Below are positions 18,696 to 27,264 of a DNA stretch of 64,000 nucleotides, piece by piece. Where the stretch lies: the NCBI GenBank assembly GCA_947259105.1, contig CAMYKU010000012.1:1-64000 (forward strand). Reading direction: 5' to 3'. This DNA comes from an uncultured Alphaproteobacteria bacterium (lineage in GTDB: Bacteria; Pseudomonadota; Alphaproteobacteria; UBA8366; JADFVY01). A model generated the notes under the pieces. It had not been told where the DNA came from and searched no databases. It saw only the letters and a list, made by a program, of their open reading frames with translations. Both the position numbers and the translations under genes were made by a program. The stretch's first letter is position 1. Each line of letters begins with the position of its first letter.

Positions 18696-18726
18696 ATGGG
18701 TTGCGTATCAGCAAGCTACTCATTGT

Positions 18727-18743
18727 TTTAAAATCATTCTAAA
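18727..18743 (+). promoter_or_regulatory. Candidate Irr box (ICE) in rubrerythrin promoter
   Basis: TTTAAAA-TCA-TTCTAAA matches the ICE consensus TTTAGAA-N3-TTCTAAA with a single change in the left half. It ends three bases before a TTGACA -35 element, a position from which bound Irr would hinder RNA polymerase. The irr gene itself is the neighbour upstream, which strengthens the assignment. Confidence 0.6.
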
Positions 18744-18746
18744 CTA

Positions 18747-18777
18747 TTGACAAGCATCCTGCGTTTTGCTTTATAAG
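18747..18777 (+). promoter_or_regulatory. Sigma-70-type promoter of rubrerythrin cluster
   Basis: TTGACA at 18747-18752 is a perfect -35; the -10 is TTTATA/TATAAG around 18770-18777, with 17-19 bases between. It lies 91 bases upstream of the rubrerythrin ATG and directly follows the candidate Irr box. Confidence 0.6.
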
Positions 18778-18867
18778 GCGAACCGGGGATTACGGCCGAA
18801 GGGCTCCGCCCCGTTCACCCGAAGGCGGCAGCCCTGCCGCTGTTATGGCACCAGACAGGAGGACACG

Positions 18868-19287
18868 ATGTCGTTGAAAGGCAGCAAGACCGAACAGAAT
18901 CTGAAGGATGCATTTTCCGGCGAGAGCCAGGCGAACCGCCGCTATCTCTATTTCGCGCAGAAAGCCGACGTCGAGGGCTACAACGACGTCGCAGCGGTGT
19001 TCCGCTCCACCGCCGAGGGCGAAACCGGCCATGCACACGGTCATCTGGAGTTTCTCGAGGAGACCGGCGATCCCGCGACCGGTGAGCCGATCGGCAGGAC
19101 CGACGCCAATCTGAAGGCGGCGATCGCCGGCGAGACCCACGAGTACACCGACATGTACCCGGGCATGGCGAAGGCCGCGCGCGAAGAGGGCTTCGAGGAA
19201 ATCGCCGACTGGTTCGAAACCTTGGCGAAAGCCGAGAAGAGCCACGCCGGCCGGTTCCAGAAGGCGCTGGACACCCTCGATTCCTGA
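18868..19287 (+). CDS. Rubrerythrin-family diiron protein (erythrin domain only)
   Basis: A 139-residue ferritin-like protein. ATG at 18868 is preceded by CAGGAGG; the frame is open further upstream but without family sequence. Four-helix diiron ligands sit in SGESQANRRYLYFAQKA, GETGHAHGHLEFLEE, GETHEYTDMYPGMAK and KAEKSHAGRF. The C-terminal rubredoxin domain of classical rubrerythrin is absent. Family members reduce peroxide or sense/handle iron. It heads a cluster with an HdrD-like Fe-S protein and DUF3501, a combination known from many proteobacterial genomes. Confidence 0.92.
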   Translation: MSLKGSKTEQNLKDAFSGESQANRRYLYFAQKADVEGYNDVAAVFRSTAEGETGHAHGHLEFLEETGDPATGEPIGRTDANLKAAIAGETHEYTDMYPGMAKAAREEGFEEIADWFETLAKAEKSHAGRFQKALDTLDS

Positions 19288-19312
19288 CGGGTTCCGGTTG
19301 TGACGGACAGAT

Positions 19313-19345
19313 CCGGCGGGGGGCGTCGTTCCCCGCCGGGCTTTC
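19313..19345 (+). terminator. Hairpin after rubrerythrin, partial terminator
   Basis: Perfect 9-base arms CCGGCGGGG (19313-19321) and CCCCGCCGG (19331-19339) are followed by GCTTTCC. The weak U-run suggests attenuation or 3'-end protection that would make rubrerythrin mRNA more abundant than the downstream genes. Confidence 0.5.
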
Positions 19346-19472
19346 CGCCCGGCACGGCGGCGGAAATGCTGTATCCCCGTTGATTGACATCAATGAACCG
19401 GCCCGGCCGATATGGCAGATGGTCCGGGCGACGTTTCCAGCGACGAATTTTCGCCAGACAAGGATCGATACG

Positions 19473-20816
19473 ATGCGTGAAGGCAGCCTCGATGCGCCGG
19501 TCCGTCACCCGATTCCGTGGCAAGACGCGGATTTCTACGACGAGCGGAAACTGGAGGAAGAGCTGCGGCGGGTCTTCGACATCTGCCATGGCTGCCGGCG
19601 CTGCTTCAACCTCTGCGACTCCTTCCCGCGGCTGTTCGATCTGATCGACGAGTCGGAGACGGGTGAGCTCGACAGCGTCGACAGCAAGGATTTCCAGCCG
19701 GTTGTCGACGCCTGTACGCTCTGCGATCTCTGCTTCATGACCAAGTGCCCCTACGTGCCGCCGCACGAGTTCAACCTGGACTTCCCGCACCTGATGCTGC
19801 GCGCCCGTGCCGTGGCGCTGAAGAACGGCAAGCTCGGTTTCATGGACCGGCAGCTCACCGAGACCGACCGCAACGGCAGGCTGGCCGGGCACATGCCGGG
19901 GCTTGCCAACTGGGCCTCCGATACGAAGAACGGGCTGACCCGGGGGCTGATGGAAGCGGTTGCCGGCGTCGACCGGGCCGCCGCTTTGCCGAAGTTCACG
20001 GGCAAGAGCTTCACCGCCCGCGCCAAGGCCAACCCGCCGAAGGTCAACGTGCAAGCGCCGGCGCATGGCCGCAAGGCGGTGCTCTACGCAACCTGCTACG
20101 GCAACTACAACAATCCGGAGATCGGCGAGACAACGCAGGCCGTGCTGGCCCATAACGGCGTCGAGACCGAGGTGGTCTACCCCGAATGCTGCGGCATGCC
20201 GCAGCTGGAACACGGCGACCTCGAGCGGGTTTCGGGCAAGGCCACCGCCATCGCAGCGACGTTGAAACCGTGGATCGACAAGGGATATGATGTGATCGCG
20301 CTGGTGCCGTCCTGTGCCCTGATGCTGAAATTCGAGTGGCCGCTGATCGCCCCGGACGACGACAATGTGAAAGCCCTGTCCGAGGCGACGTTCGACGTCA
20401 GCGAGTACGTCGTGTCGATCGCGTCCAGGGAGGGCCTTGCCGACGGCCTCGGGCCGCTGGACGGCGGTGTCGCCATCCATCTGGCCTGCCATGCGCGGGC
20501 CCAGAATATGGGCGCCAAGGCGGCGGAGATGATGGGGCTTCTCCCCGGCGGCGACGTGGCCGTGATCGAGCGGTGCTCCGGCCATGGCGGGTCGTGGGGT
20601 ATCATGAAAGGCAATTTCGACGTGGCGCTGAAAGTCGGCAAGCCGACCGCGCGCCAGGCGGCGAAAAGCGGCAAGACATATGTTGCTTCCGAATGTCCGC
20701 TCGCCGGCGCGCACATCATGCAGGGCATCGAGCGGCTTGACGGCGAGGCGCCAAAGATCGAGCTTGCCCCGCACCCGATTGTCCTGTTCGCCCGGGCCTA
20801 CGGCCTGGCGGACTGA
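19473..20816 (+). CDS. Heterodisulfide-reductase-related Fe-S protein of the rubrerythrin-DUF3501 cluster
   Basis: A 447-residue protein. ATG at 19473 (MREGSLDAPVRHPIPW) has AAGGA about ten bases upstream; an upstream TTG at 19380 is open but less likely. N-terminal Fe-S motifs: CHGCRRCFNLC (residues 38-48) and CTLCDLCFMTKCP (near 83-95). Two cysteine-rich (CCG-like) regions follow: CYGNYNNPEIG...YPECCGMPQLEHGDL and HLACHARAQNMG...ERCSGHGGSWG with a late CPLAG. No membrane segment. Presumably an electron-transfer partner of rubrerythrin; its substrate is unknown. Confidence 0.87.
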   Translation: MREGSLDAPVRHPIPWQDADFYDERKLEEELRRVFDICHGCRRCFNLCDSFPRLFDLIDESETGELDSVDSKDFQPVVDACTLCDLCFMTKCPYVPPHEFNLDFPHLMLRARAVALKNGKLGFMDRQLTETDRNGRLAGHMPGLANWASDTKNGLTRGLMEAVAGVDRAAALPKFTGKSFTARAKANPPKVNVQAPAHGRKAVLYATCYGNYNNPEIGETTQAVLAHNGVETEVVYPECCGMPQLEHGDLERVSGKATAIAATLKPWIDKGYDVIALVPSCALMLKFEWPLIAPDDDNVKALSEATFDVSEYVVSIASREGLADGLGPLDGGVAIHLACHARAQNMGAKAAEMMGLLPGGDVAVIERCSGHGGSWGIMKGNFDVALKVGKPTARQAAKSGKTYVASECPLAGAHIMQGIERLDGEAPKIELAPHPIVLFARAYGLAD

Positions 20817-20825
20817 ATCCGGAAC

Positions 20826-21440
20826 ATGACCCACATGGATATCGCGACGATGGCCCAGAAAATAGAAATCACCCGCGAAGACATCATGGACATGGCGGAA
20901 TATGGCGCAATTCGCAAGGAGCGCCGGCGCACGCTGATCGAGAAGAAGAAACTGCGGCGCATTGCCATCGGACCCGATGCGACCGCGCATTTCGAGGACT
21001 ACGACAGCATGTGGCTGCAGGTCCACGAGATGCTCTACATCGAGAAGGGTGGCGAAGAACAGCTTGCCGAAGAGCTTGCCGCCTACAATCCGCTGATCCC
21101 GAAGGGGCGGGAGTTCGTCTGCACGGTTCTGTTCGAAGTCGACGATCCGGAGCGCCGCGCGCAGTTTCTGGCCGGCCTCGGCGGCGTCGAGGAAACCATG
21201 TTCATCCGCATCGACGGCGAGGAAATCATGGGCAAGGCGGAAGAGGACATCGACCGCACCACGGCGGCCGGCAAGGCATCCGCGGTGCAGTTCATCCACT
21301 TTCCCTTCACCGATGCGCAGGTCGAGGCGTTCCGCCGGAACGGCGCCGAGATCGTCGTCGGCTTCAAGCACCCGGCCTACGGCCATATGGTGAAGCTGTC
21401 AGACGAAACCCGGGCCGCGCTGGCCGTGGACTTCGCCTGA
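20826..21440 (+). CDS. DUF3501 family protein
   Basis: A 204-residue soluble protein. Recognised by ITREDIMDMAEYGAIRKERR, RRIAIGPDATAHFEDYDSMW and HEMLYIEKGG, then NPLIPKGREFVCTVLFEVDD, matching DUF3501, which is regularly encoded next to rubrerythrin and HdrD-like Fe-S proteins. No cysteines or catalytic motif are evident, so it may be a scaffold or regulatory partner. Nine bases separate it from the preceding stop. A second in-frame Met (MAQKIEITRED) could be the start. Confidence 0.85.
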   Translation: MTHMDIATMAQKIEITREDIMDMAEYGAIRKERRRTLIEKKKLRRIAIGPDATAHFEDYDSMWLQVHEMLYIEKGGEEQLAEELAAYNPLIPKGREFVCTVLFEVDDPERRAQFLAGLGGVEETMFIRIDGEEIMGKAEEDIDRTTAAGKASAVQFIHFPFTDAQVEAFRRNGAEIVVGFKHPAYGHMVKLSDETRAALAVDFA

Positions 21441-21506
21441 GGGGTTATCAAGCTTTTGCCGTTTGCCTGTTCGGCGCCGGCATTCGCCGGCAAGTCATAA
21501 CGCGCC

Positions 21507-21546
21507 AGCCCCTCCCAACCCTCGCCCATCGAAGGGGGAGAGGCTA
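21507..21546. repeat. Intergenic palindromic repeat (copy B)
   Basis: A stretch beginning AGCCCCTCCCAACCCTCG and ending GAAGGGGGAGAGGCT forms an imperfect hairpin and matches the first hairpin of the element at 10341-10385. It lies between the convergent DUF3501 and SH3-domain genes, where it could also end transcription. Confidence 0.55.
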
Positions 21547-21610
21547 TAGGCTTACGGCGAATATCCGCTTTGCATCAACAGATGCACAAACTCCGGGCAG
21601 GATGTCTGCG

Positions 21611-22114
21611 CTAATCGATGATCTCGTCCGGATCGACGCCCCAGAAATCGCTGCGCTTCAGCCAGCCGCGGTAGTTCCGCACCTCGATGCGGCACCAGCC
21701 TTCGATACAGTCTTCGATGTCGGCAATAATGCCGGGGCGCAGGCGCACCACCGGTGGCGACGTCGCGTCGGCGCGGCGGTATAGGGTGCGCTTCTCGCCG
21801 GTCACGATCACCGTGCGCTTCGAGGACAGCATGGCCGAATGGACCCAACCCTCCTGGCCTTCCCAGTCGCGTATCTTCCGCCAATTGTCCCACTCGGCGA
21901 TAACCTCCACCGGTACGCCGGACACGACGTAGGTCCATTTCACCGGATACCGCTTCCCAGGCCCGACACGCACATTGACTTCGTCCGCCTTGAGCGAGAC
22001 GAAACGCGGCACCGGCCGTTCGCCGGCGGAGGCCGGCGCGAAAATCAGCGCCACGGCGAAGAGCGAAAGGATCAGGGCCCTGTGGAGCATGGCTGTCGTG
22101 TGCAGGCGAATCAT
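21611..22114 (-). CDS. Exported protein with two bacterial SH3 domains
   Basis: A 167-residue protein. A signal peptide (LHRALILSLFAVALIFAPASAG) precedes two SH3b-like repeats: one begins RFVSLKADEVNVRVGPGKRYP and the other RTLYRRADATSPPVVRL, with EGWVHSAML and RGWLKRSDFWG as the closing strands. Such proteins bind cell wall or act as periplasmic adaptors; no catalytic domain is present. Start 22114 is used; ATG 22090 also gives a good signal peptide. Confidence 0.85.
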   Translation of the reverse strand: MIRLHTTAMLHRALILSLFAVALIFAPASAGERPVPRFVSLKADEVNVRVGPGKRYPVKWTYVVSGVPVEVIAEWDNWRKIRDWEGQEGWVHSAMLSSKRTVIVTGEKRTLYRRADATSPPVVRLRPGIIADIEDCIEGWCRIEVRNYRGWLKRSDFWGVDPDEIID

Positions 22115-22251
22115 CCGTCCCTATAATGGAACCATTGCTCCCGCGGTCAAGCATCTCGGCGCGATCCGATCGGTTTGCACGGCCCGCGGGGCTGGACAGG
22201 CGCGCGGCGTGATGTATAACGCGGGCGAGGCATAGTTTCGAAGGTTGGCTC

Positions 22252-23250
22252 ATGGCGACGAAAAAGATGAAGCGCAGGCCGCTGGTCATCGTGACCCGCA
22301 AGCTCCCGGACGTCATCGAGACGCGCCTCATGGAACTGTTCGAGACGCGCCTCAACCTCGACGATACGGCGATGAGCCAGGCGGACATCGTGAAGGCGGT
22401 GCAGGAAGCGGACGTGCTGGTGCCGACGGTGACCGACAGGATCGACGCCGGCGTGCTGTCCCAGGCCGGCGAGAATCTGAAGCTGATCGCCTCGTTCGGC
22501 ACCGGCGTCGACCATATCGACCTTGCCACCGCGCGCAGCCGCGGGATCTCGGTGACCAACACACCGGGCGTGCTGACCGAGGACACCGCCGACATGACCA
22601 TGGCCCTCATCCTGGCGGTGCCGCGGCGGGTGGCCGAAGGCACACGGCTGGTCCGGTCGGGCGAATGGACCGGCTGGAGCCCGACCTCGATGCTCGGCCA
22701 CCGCATCGGGGGCAAGCGGCTCGGCATCCTTGGCATGGGCCGCATCGGCACCGCCGTCGCCCAGCGCGCGAGGGGTTTCGGCGTTTCGATCCACTATCAC
22801 AATCGCCGCCGGGTGCACCCCGAACTCGAGGCCGAACTCGAAGCGACCTACTGGGAGAGCATCGACCAGATGCTCGCCCATATGGACATCGTATCGGTCA
22901 ACTGCCCGCATACGCCGGCGACCTTCCATCTGCTGTCGGCGCGGCGGCTGAAACTGCTTCGGCCTCAGGCCTATCTGGTCAACACCAGCCGTGGCGAAGT
23001 GATCGACGAGAACGCGCTGGCCCGGGCACTGGAAGCCGGCGCCATCGCCGGCGCCGGGCTCGATGTGTACGAGCACGAGCCGGCGATCAATCCGAAGCTG
23101 CTCAAGCTCGACAACGTGGTGCTTCTGCCGCACATGGGTTCGGCGACGATCGAGGGCCGAATCGACATGGGCGAGAAGGTCATCATCAACATCAAGACCT
23201 TCGTCGACGGACACACCCCGCCGGACCGCGTCCTGGAGACGATGTTCTGA
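22252..23250 (+). CDS. D-isomer 2-hydroxyacid dehydrogenase (glyoxylate/hydroxypyruvate reductase type)
   Basis: A 332-residue NAD(P)H-dependent oxidoreductase. The nucleotide loop is LGILGMGRIGTAVAQRARGFG near residue 160. Catalytic Arg is in VNTSRGEVIDENAL, Glu in DVYEHEPAINP and His in LLPHMGSATIEGR, the family triad. It most resembles glyoxylate reductase/D-glycerate dehydrogenase; substrate choice cannot be fixed from sequence. The stop overlaps the probable start of the MATE gene. Confidence 0.88.
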   Translation: MATKKMKRRPLVIVTRKLPDVIETRLMELFETRLNLDDTAMSQADIVKAVQEADVLVPTVTDRIDAGVLSQAGENLKLIASFGTGVDHIDLATARSRGISVTNTPGVLTEDTADMTMALILAVPRRVAEGTRLVRSGEWTGWSPTSMLGHRIGGKRLGILGMGRIGTAVAQRARGFGVSIHYHNRRRVHPELEAELEATYWESIDQMLAHMDIVSVNCPHTPATFHLLSARRLKLLRPQAYLVNTSRGEVIDENALARALEAGAIAGAGLDVYEHEPAINPKLLKLDNVVLLPHMGSATIEGRIDMGEKVIINIKTFVDGHTPPDRVLETMF

Positions 23251-24578
23251 GGCCGACCCTCCGCGGCCACCTGTCGGAGCTGCTGCGCCTGGCCGCACCG
23301 GTGGTCGTCGCGCGCGCCGGCATCCTCACCATGGCCACCGCCGACATCGCCATGCTCGGCCATTACCGGGCCGAGGACCTGGCCTGGTACGGCATCGGCG
23401 TGACCCTGTTCATCGTGCTGCTGCTGATCGGCATCGGCCTGCTGACCGGCACGCTGGTGATGACCAGCCACAACCGCGGGGCCGGCCGGCTGGCGGACTG
23501 CGGCGCGGTGTGGCGCCGGGCCCTGCCCTATGCGGTGCTGATCGGGCTGGCCGGCACCGGGCTCTGCCAGTTCGCCGAGCCCTTCTTCCTGCTGGTCGGG
23601 CAGTCGCCGGCGATCGCGGCCGGCGGCGGCGCGGTGACGGCGATCGCCGGGCTGGCGTTGATCCCGACGCTGGTCTACGTGAACTCGAGTTTCTTCATGG
23701 AGGGGCTGGCCAGGCCGATGCCCGGCATGTTCGTCATTCTCGGCGGGAACGTGCTAAATATCATGCTCAACGGTGTGCTGATCTTCGGCCTCTGGGGCGT
23801 GCCGGCGATGGGCGCGGAAGGCGCGATCCTCGCAACCTCGGTCGCAAGGCTTTGCATGGCTCTTTTGCTGACCGGCTATGTCTGGTGGCTGCCCGGCCGT
23901 GAAATGCTGGGAATTCGCCGCCCGCTTTCCGGCGGCTGGTGGCGCGCGGGCCGCGAACAGTGGCGGCTCGGCTACGCCACAGGGGCGAGCCAGGGGGTCG
24001 AGTCCGTTGCCTTCAACAGCCTGACGATGATGGCCGGCCTGCTGGGACCGCTGGCGCTGGCCAGTTACTCGATCGCGCTGAACCTCACGGCGCTGATCTT
24101 CATGCTGGCGCTGGGGTTCGGGGCGGCGACCGCGGTGCGCGTCGGCGCGGCCCGCGGCGCGGGAGACCGCTACGGCATGGTGGTCGCCGGCTGGGTCGGG
24201 CTGGCCGCGACCGTAACGATCATGGCCGGTTTCGGGCTGTTGATGTGGCTGCTGCGGGAGCCGCTCGCCACGCTCTATTCGGACGACGCGGCGCTGCGCG
24301 TCGTGCTGCCCGGGCTGATCCTGATCGTGGCCTGCATTCTCGTGCCCGATGGCGGGCAGGTGGTCATGTCCTTCGCCCTGCGCGGCGCGGGCGATGCCTG
24401 GACCCCGACCGCCCTGCATCTGCTGTCGTTCTTCGTGGTGATGATTCCGGCGGCCTGGCTGCTCGCTTTTCCGGTCGGGCTGGGCACCACCGGCCTGATG
24501 ATCGCCATCGCAATGGGCGCCGCCACCTCGCTGGCGATCCTGTCGTTACGATTCTGGATCGTTACCCGACGTCGGTGA
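23247..24578 (+). CDS. MATE-family efflux transporter, probably CTG start
   Basis: A membrane protein of about 443 residues with 12 hydrophobic segments. The N-terminal LLRLAAPVVVARAGILTMA and central VNSSFFMEGLARPMPGMFV, GNVLNIMLNGVLIFGLWG are typical MATE segments that exchange cations for drugs or metabolites. Family homology begins before any ATG or GTG in this frame; CTG at 23247, overlapping the preceding stop as CTGA, fits best. GTG 23301 would delete part of helix 1. The 3' end overlaps moeB by 17 bases. Confidence 0.8.
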   Translation: MRPTLRGHLSELLRLAAPVVVARAGILTMATADIAMLGHYRAEDLAWYGIGVTLFIVLLLIGIGLLTGTLVMTSHNRGAGRLADCGAVWRRALPYAVLIGLAGTGLCQFAEPFFLLVGQSPAIAAGGGAVTAIAGLALIPTLVYVNSSFFMEGLARPMPGMFVILGGNVLNIMLNGVLIFGLWGVPAMGAEGAILATSVARLCMALLLTGYVWWLPGREMLGIRRPLSGGWWRAGREQWRLGYATGASQGVESVAFNSLTMMAGLLGPLALASYSIALNLTALIFMLALGFGAATAVRVGAARGAGDRYGMVVAGWVGLAATVTIMAGFGLLMWLLREPLATLYSDDAALRVVLPGLILIVACILVPDGGQVVMSFALRGAGDAWTPTALHLLSFFVVMIPAAWLLAFPVGLGTTGLMIAIAMGAATSLAILSLRFWIVTRRR

Positions 24579-25341
24579 TCGTCGGGTTGTCGCCGCAAAG
24601 CGGGCAGGCCGGGTTCTTCGGGACGGCGACGGTGCGCAGGGTGACGTCCATCGCATCGTACAGCAGCAGCCGCCCGGCCAGGCCCCGGCCGAGGCCGAGA
24701 AGCTCTTTCAGGACCTCGGTCGCCTGGATGGTGCCGAGGACGCCCGCCAGCGCCCCGAAGATGCCGGCCTCCTCGCAGCGCGGCGCTATGTCCGGAGGCG
24801 GCGCCGACGGGAAGATGCAGCGGTAGCAGGGATTGCCGCCCTCATAGGCCTTGATCGTCGTCGCCTGGCCCTCGAAGCGCAGCACCGCCGCGGTGACCAG
24901 CGGCGTCTTCTCGAGGTAGCAGGCATCGTTCACCAGGTAGCGGGTGGTGAAATTGTCGCTGCCGTCGGCGACGAGGTCGTAGTCGCGCACCAGCCGCCGC
25001 GCATTCTCCGGCGTCAGCCGCTCGTTGTACGGCACGACCTTCACTTCCGGGTTGATGGCGGCGAGGGTCTCGGCGGCGCTCTTCACCTTCAGCGTGCCGA
25101 TGCGGTCCGTGGTGTGGACGATCTGCCGCTGCAGGTTGGTGATGTCCACTTCATCGTCGTCGATCACGCCCAGCGTGCCGACCCCGGCCGCCGCGAGATA
25201 CAGGAGGACCGGCGAGCCGAGTCCGCCGGCGCCGATCACCAGGACCCGCGACTGCAACAGCCTGATCTGCCCCTCCTCGCCGACCTCGTCGAGGATGATA
25301 TGCCGGGCGTAGCGGTGCAGACGCTCTTCGGTAATCTCCAT
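24562..25341 (-). CDS. moeB: MoeB/ThiF-type sulfur-carrier adenylyltransferase
   Basis: A 259-residue E1-like enzyme that adenylates the C-terminus of a ubiquitin-like sulfur carrier (MoaD or ThiS). ATP site VLVIGAGGLGSPVLLYL near residue 34, DDDEVDITNLQRQ after it, and the zinc pair CYRC and CPLCG. No rhodanese domain, so it is MoeB/ThiF-like rather than MOCS3-like. It follows cysK by ten bases, consistent with a cysteine/sulfur-transfer operon. Confidence 0.87.
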   Translation of the reverse strand: MEITEERLHRYARHIILDEVGEEGQIRLLQSRVLVIGAGGLGSPVLLYLAAAGVGTLGVIDDDEVDITNLQRQIVHTTDRIGTLKVKSAAETLAAINPEVKVVPYNERLTPENARRLVRDYDLVADGSDNFTTRYLVNDACYLEKTPLVTAAVLRFEGQATTIKAYEGGNPCYRCIFPSAPPPDIAPRCEEAGIFGALAGVLGTIQATEVLKELLGLGRGLAGRLLLYDAMDVTLRTVAVPKNPACPLCGDNPTITDVG

Positions 25342-25351
25342 ACGCGCGACC

Positions 25352-26317
25352 TCAGACGGTGATCCCGTCGAACAGTGCCGTGGAAAGATAGCGCTCGGCG
25401 AACGAGGGGATGATCACGATGATGCGCGCACCCTTCATCTCCGGCCGCTCGGCGATCTCCAGCGCCGCCGCCAGCGCCGCGCCGGACGAAATGCCGACCG
25501 GGCAGCCTTCGAGGGCCGCCACCTTGCGGGCCACCGAAAACGAGGTCTCGTTGGCGATCGAAATGGTTTCGTCGATCAGTTCGGTCTTCAGGACCGACGG
25601 CACGAAGCCCGCTCCGATTCCCTGGATCTTGTGCGGCCCCGGCTCGCCGCCGGACAGCACCGGGCTGTCCTCCGGCTCGACGGCGACGATCCTGATATCC
25701 GGATTGCGGGCCTTGAACACCTCGCCGCAGCCGGTCAGCGTGCCGCCGGTTCCGACGCCGCAGACCAGAACGTCGAACTTGCCGCCGGTGTCCTTCCAGA
25801 TTTCCTCGGCCGTCGTCTTGCGGTGGATGTCCGGATTCGCCGGGTTTTCGAACTGCGCCGGCATCGCCGCGTCGGGCAACGAGGCGATGATCTCCTCGGC
25901 CTTCGCGATGGCGCCCTTCATGCCCTTGTCGGCGGGTGTCAGCTCGATCTCCGCGCCCAGCAGCTTCAGCATCTTGCGGCGTTCCACGGACATCGAATCC
26001 GGCATCGTGAGGATCAGCCGGTAGCCGCGGGCGGCGGCGACAAAGGCGAGCGCGATGCCGGTATTGCCGGAGGTCGGCTCGACCATCACTGTGCCCTTCT
26101 TCATCACGCCCTGCGCTTCCATCGCGTCGATCATGGCGAAACCGATACGGTCCTTGACCGACGCCAGCGGGTTGAAGAATTCGAGCTTGCCGATAATGTC
26201 CGCCTCGACGCCGGCATCCGCCGCCAGCCGCGAGAATCGCACGAGCGGCGTCGCGCCGATGGTTTCGACGAGGTTGTCGTAAATCCTGCCTCTGAATTCC
26301 GAAGCGCCCGAACTCAT
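25352..26317 (-). CDS. cysK: Cysteine synthase A (O-acetylserine sulfhydrylase)
   Basis: A 321-residue PLP enzyme forming cysteine from O-acetylserine and sulfide. ATG 26317 has AGGGGGA upstream. The PLP lysine is in [12 protein letters not shown], the substrate loop in [14 protein letters not shown], and the phosphate-binding [10 protein letters not shown] near residue 180. The second gene of an Rrf2-cysK-moeB group. Confidence 0.92.
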   Translation of the reverse strand: MSSGASEFRGRIYDNLVETIGATPLVRFSRLAADAGVEADIIGKLEFFNPLASVKDRIGFAMIDAMEAQGVMKKGTVMVEPTSGNTGIALAFVAAARGYRLILTMPDSMSVERRKMLKLLGAEIELTPADKGMKGAIAKAEEIIASLPDAAMPAQFENPANPDIHRKTTAEEIWKDTGGKFDVLVCGVGTGGTLTGCGEVFKARNPDIRIVAVEPEDSPVLSGGEPGPHKIQGIGAGFVPSVLKTELIDETISIANETSFSVARKVAALEGCPVGISSGAALAAALEIAERPEMKGARIIVIIPSFAERYLSTALFDGITV

Positions 26318-26337
26318 CCTGTCCCCCTGTCTGATCG

Positions 26338-26790
26338 TTATATCGTGAAATCTATGCTCTTCTTCGAGCGGCTGTCGATGCCGGCTTCGCGGGCCGTACG
26401 GCAGAGGTTTTCGATACTCACCAGATCGAGTCTCACCAGCGCCTCCTCCTCCATCTCCTGCCACAGCGGCTGAAGCACCACGCGCCCGAGGTCGGATCCG
26501 GTATCCTCATCTTCGGCGTCCTCGCCGTCCATGCCGGCGACGATACGCACGATCTCGCCCAGCGAAATACGCCGTCGCTCGCGCGCCAGCCGGTAGCCGC
26601 CACGCGGCCCCCGCACGCCGCGCAGCACGTCGGCGCGGACCAGTTGCTGCAGCACCTGTTCGAGATAGCGCCGCGGGATGCCCTGGCGCTCCGCGATATC
26701 CTTGCTCTGCACCGGGTTGACCCCTGAATTGTAGGCGATGTCGACCACCGCCTCGATTGCAAACATCAGTTTCCGAGTAAGCCGCAACAT
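26338..26790 (-). CDS. Rrf2-family regulator, CymR-like
   Basis: A 150-residue winged-helix regulator: [38 protein letters not shown] and [20 protein letters not shown] are the Rrf2 family blocks. It has a single cysteine (NLCRTA), so it lacks the three-cysteine Fe-S site of IscR. Placed 20 bases upstream of cysK, it likely controls cysteine biosynthesis the way CymR does, perhaps through contact with CysK. That role is inference. Confidence 0.85.
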   Translation of the reverse strand: MLRLTRKLMFAIEAVVDIAYNSGVNPVQSKDIAERQGIPRRYLEQVLQQLVRADVLRGVRGPRGGYRLARERRRISLGEIVRIVAGMDGEDAEDEDTGSDLGRVVLQPLWQEMEEEALVRLDLVSIENLCRTAREAGIDSRSKKSIDFTI

Positions 26791-26796
26791 CCTTCG

Positions 26797-27264
26797 TTAC
26801 ATCCCCTTTGTGCCAGTCGATCCAAACCCGCCAGCACCGCGCCGCGATTCGGGAAGGTCCGCGTCCGACGCGACCTCCCGCCACACGGTTTGCGTGACGG
26901 CTGAAACCACCATCTGCGCGATTCTCATGCCGCGCGTTATCGTAAACGCCTCGTTGCCGAGGTTCGCCAGAATCACCTTCACCTCGCCCCGGTAGTCGGC
27001 GTCGATCGTCCCCGGACTGTTCAGCACGGTCACCCCGTGTTTCAGCGCCAGGCCCGAACGCGGCCGCACCTGTGCCTCGTAACCCGCGGGCAGCGCGATG
27101 GCCAGTCCGGTCGGCACCAGGCCGCGTTCGCCCGGCGCCAGCGACAGCTGGCCGTCGACCGCCGCCAGCAGGTCCATCCCAGCACTGTCGGGCGTGGCAT
27201 AATCCGGCAGCGGAAGGCCGGCGCCATGCGGCAGGCGTGCAACGGGGACCGGAACGGCGCTCAT
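26797..27264 (-). CDS. dut: Deoxyuridine 5'-triphosphate nucleotidohydrolase
   Basis: A 155-residue trimeric dUTPase that converts dUTP to dUMP. Motifs in order: [43 protein letters not shown], and the C-terminal [10 protein letters not shown] arm. ATG overlaps the coaBC stop (ATGA). It also ends only six bases before the Rrf2 start. Confidence 0.94.
   Translation of the reverse strand: MSAVPVPVARLPHGAGLPLPDYATPDSAGMDLLAAVDGQLSLAPGERGLVPTGLAIALPAGYEAQVRPRSGLALKHGVTVLNSPGTIDADYRGEVKVILANLGNEAFTITRGMRIAQMVVSAVTQTVWREVASDADLPESRRGAGGFGSTGTKGM

Noticed and set aside
22245-23246. An upstream in-frame extension of the MATE protein through the dehydrogenase gene
   Set aside because: The extension is Arg/Gly/Pro-rich, wrong-frame translation of the dehydrogenase, without membrane or family features.
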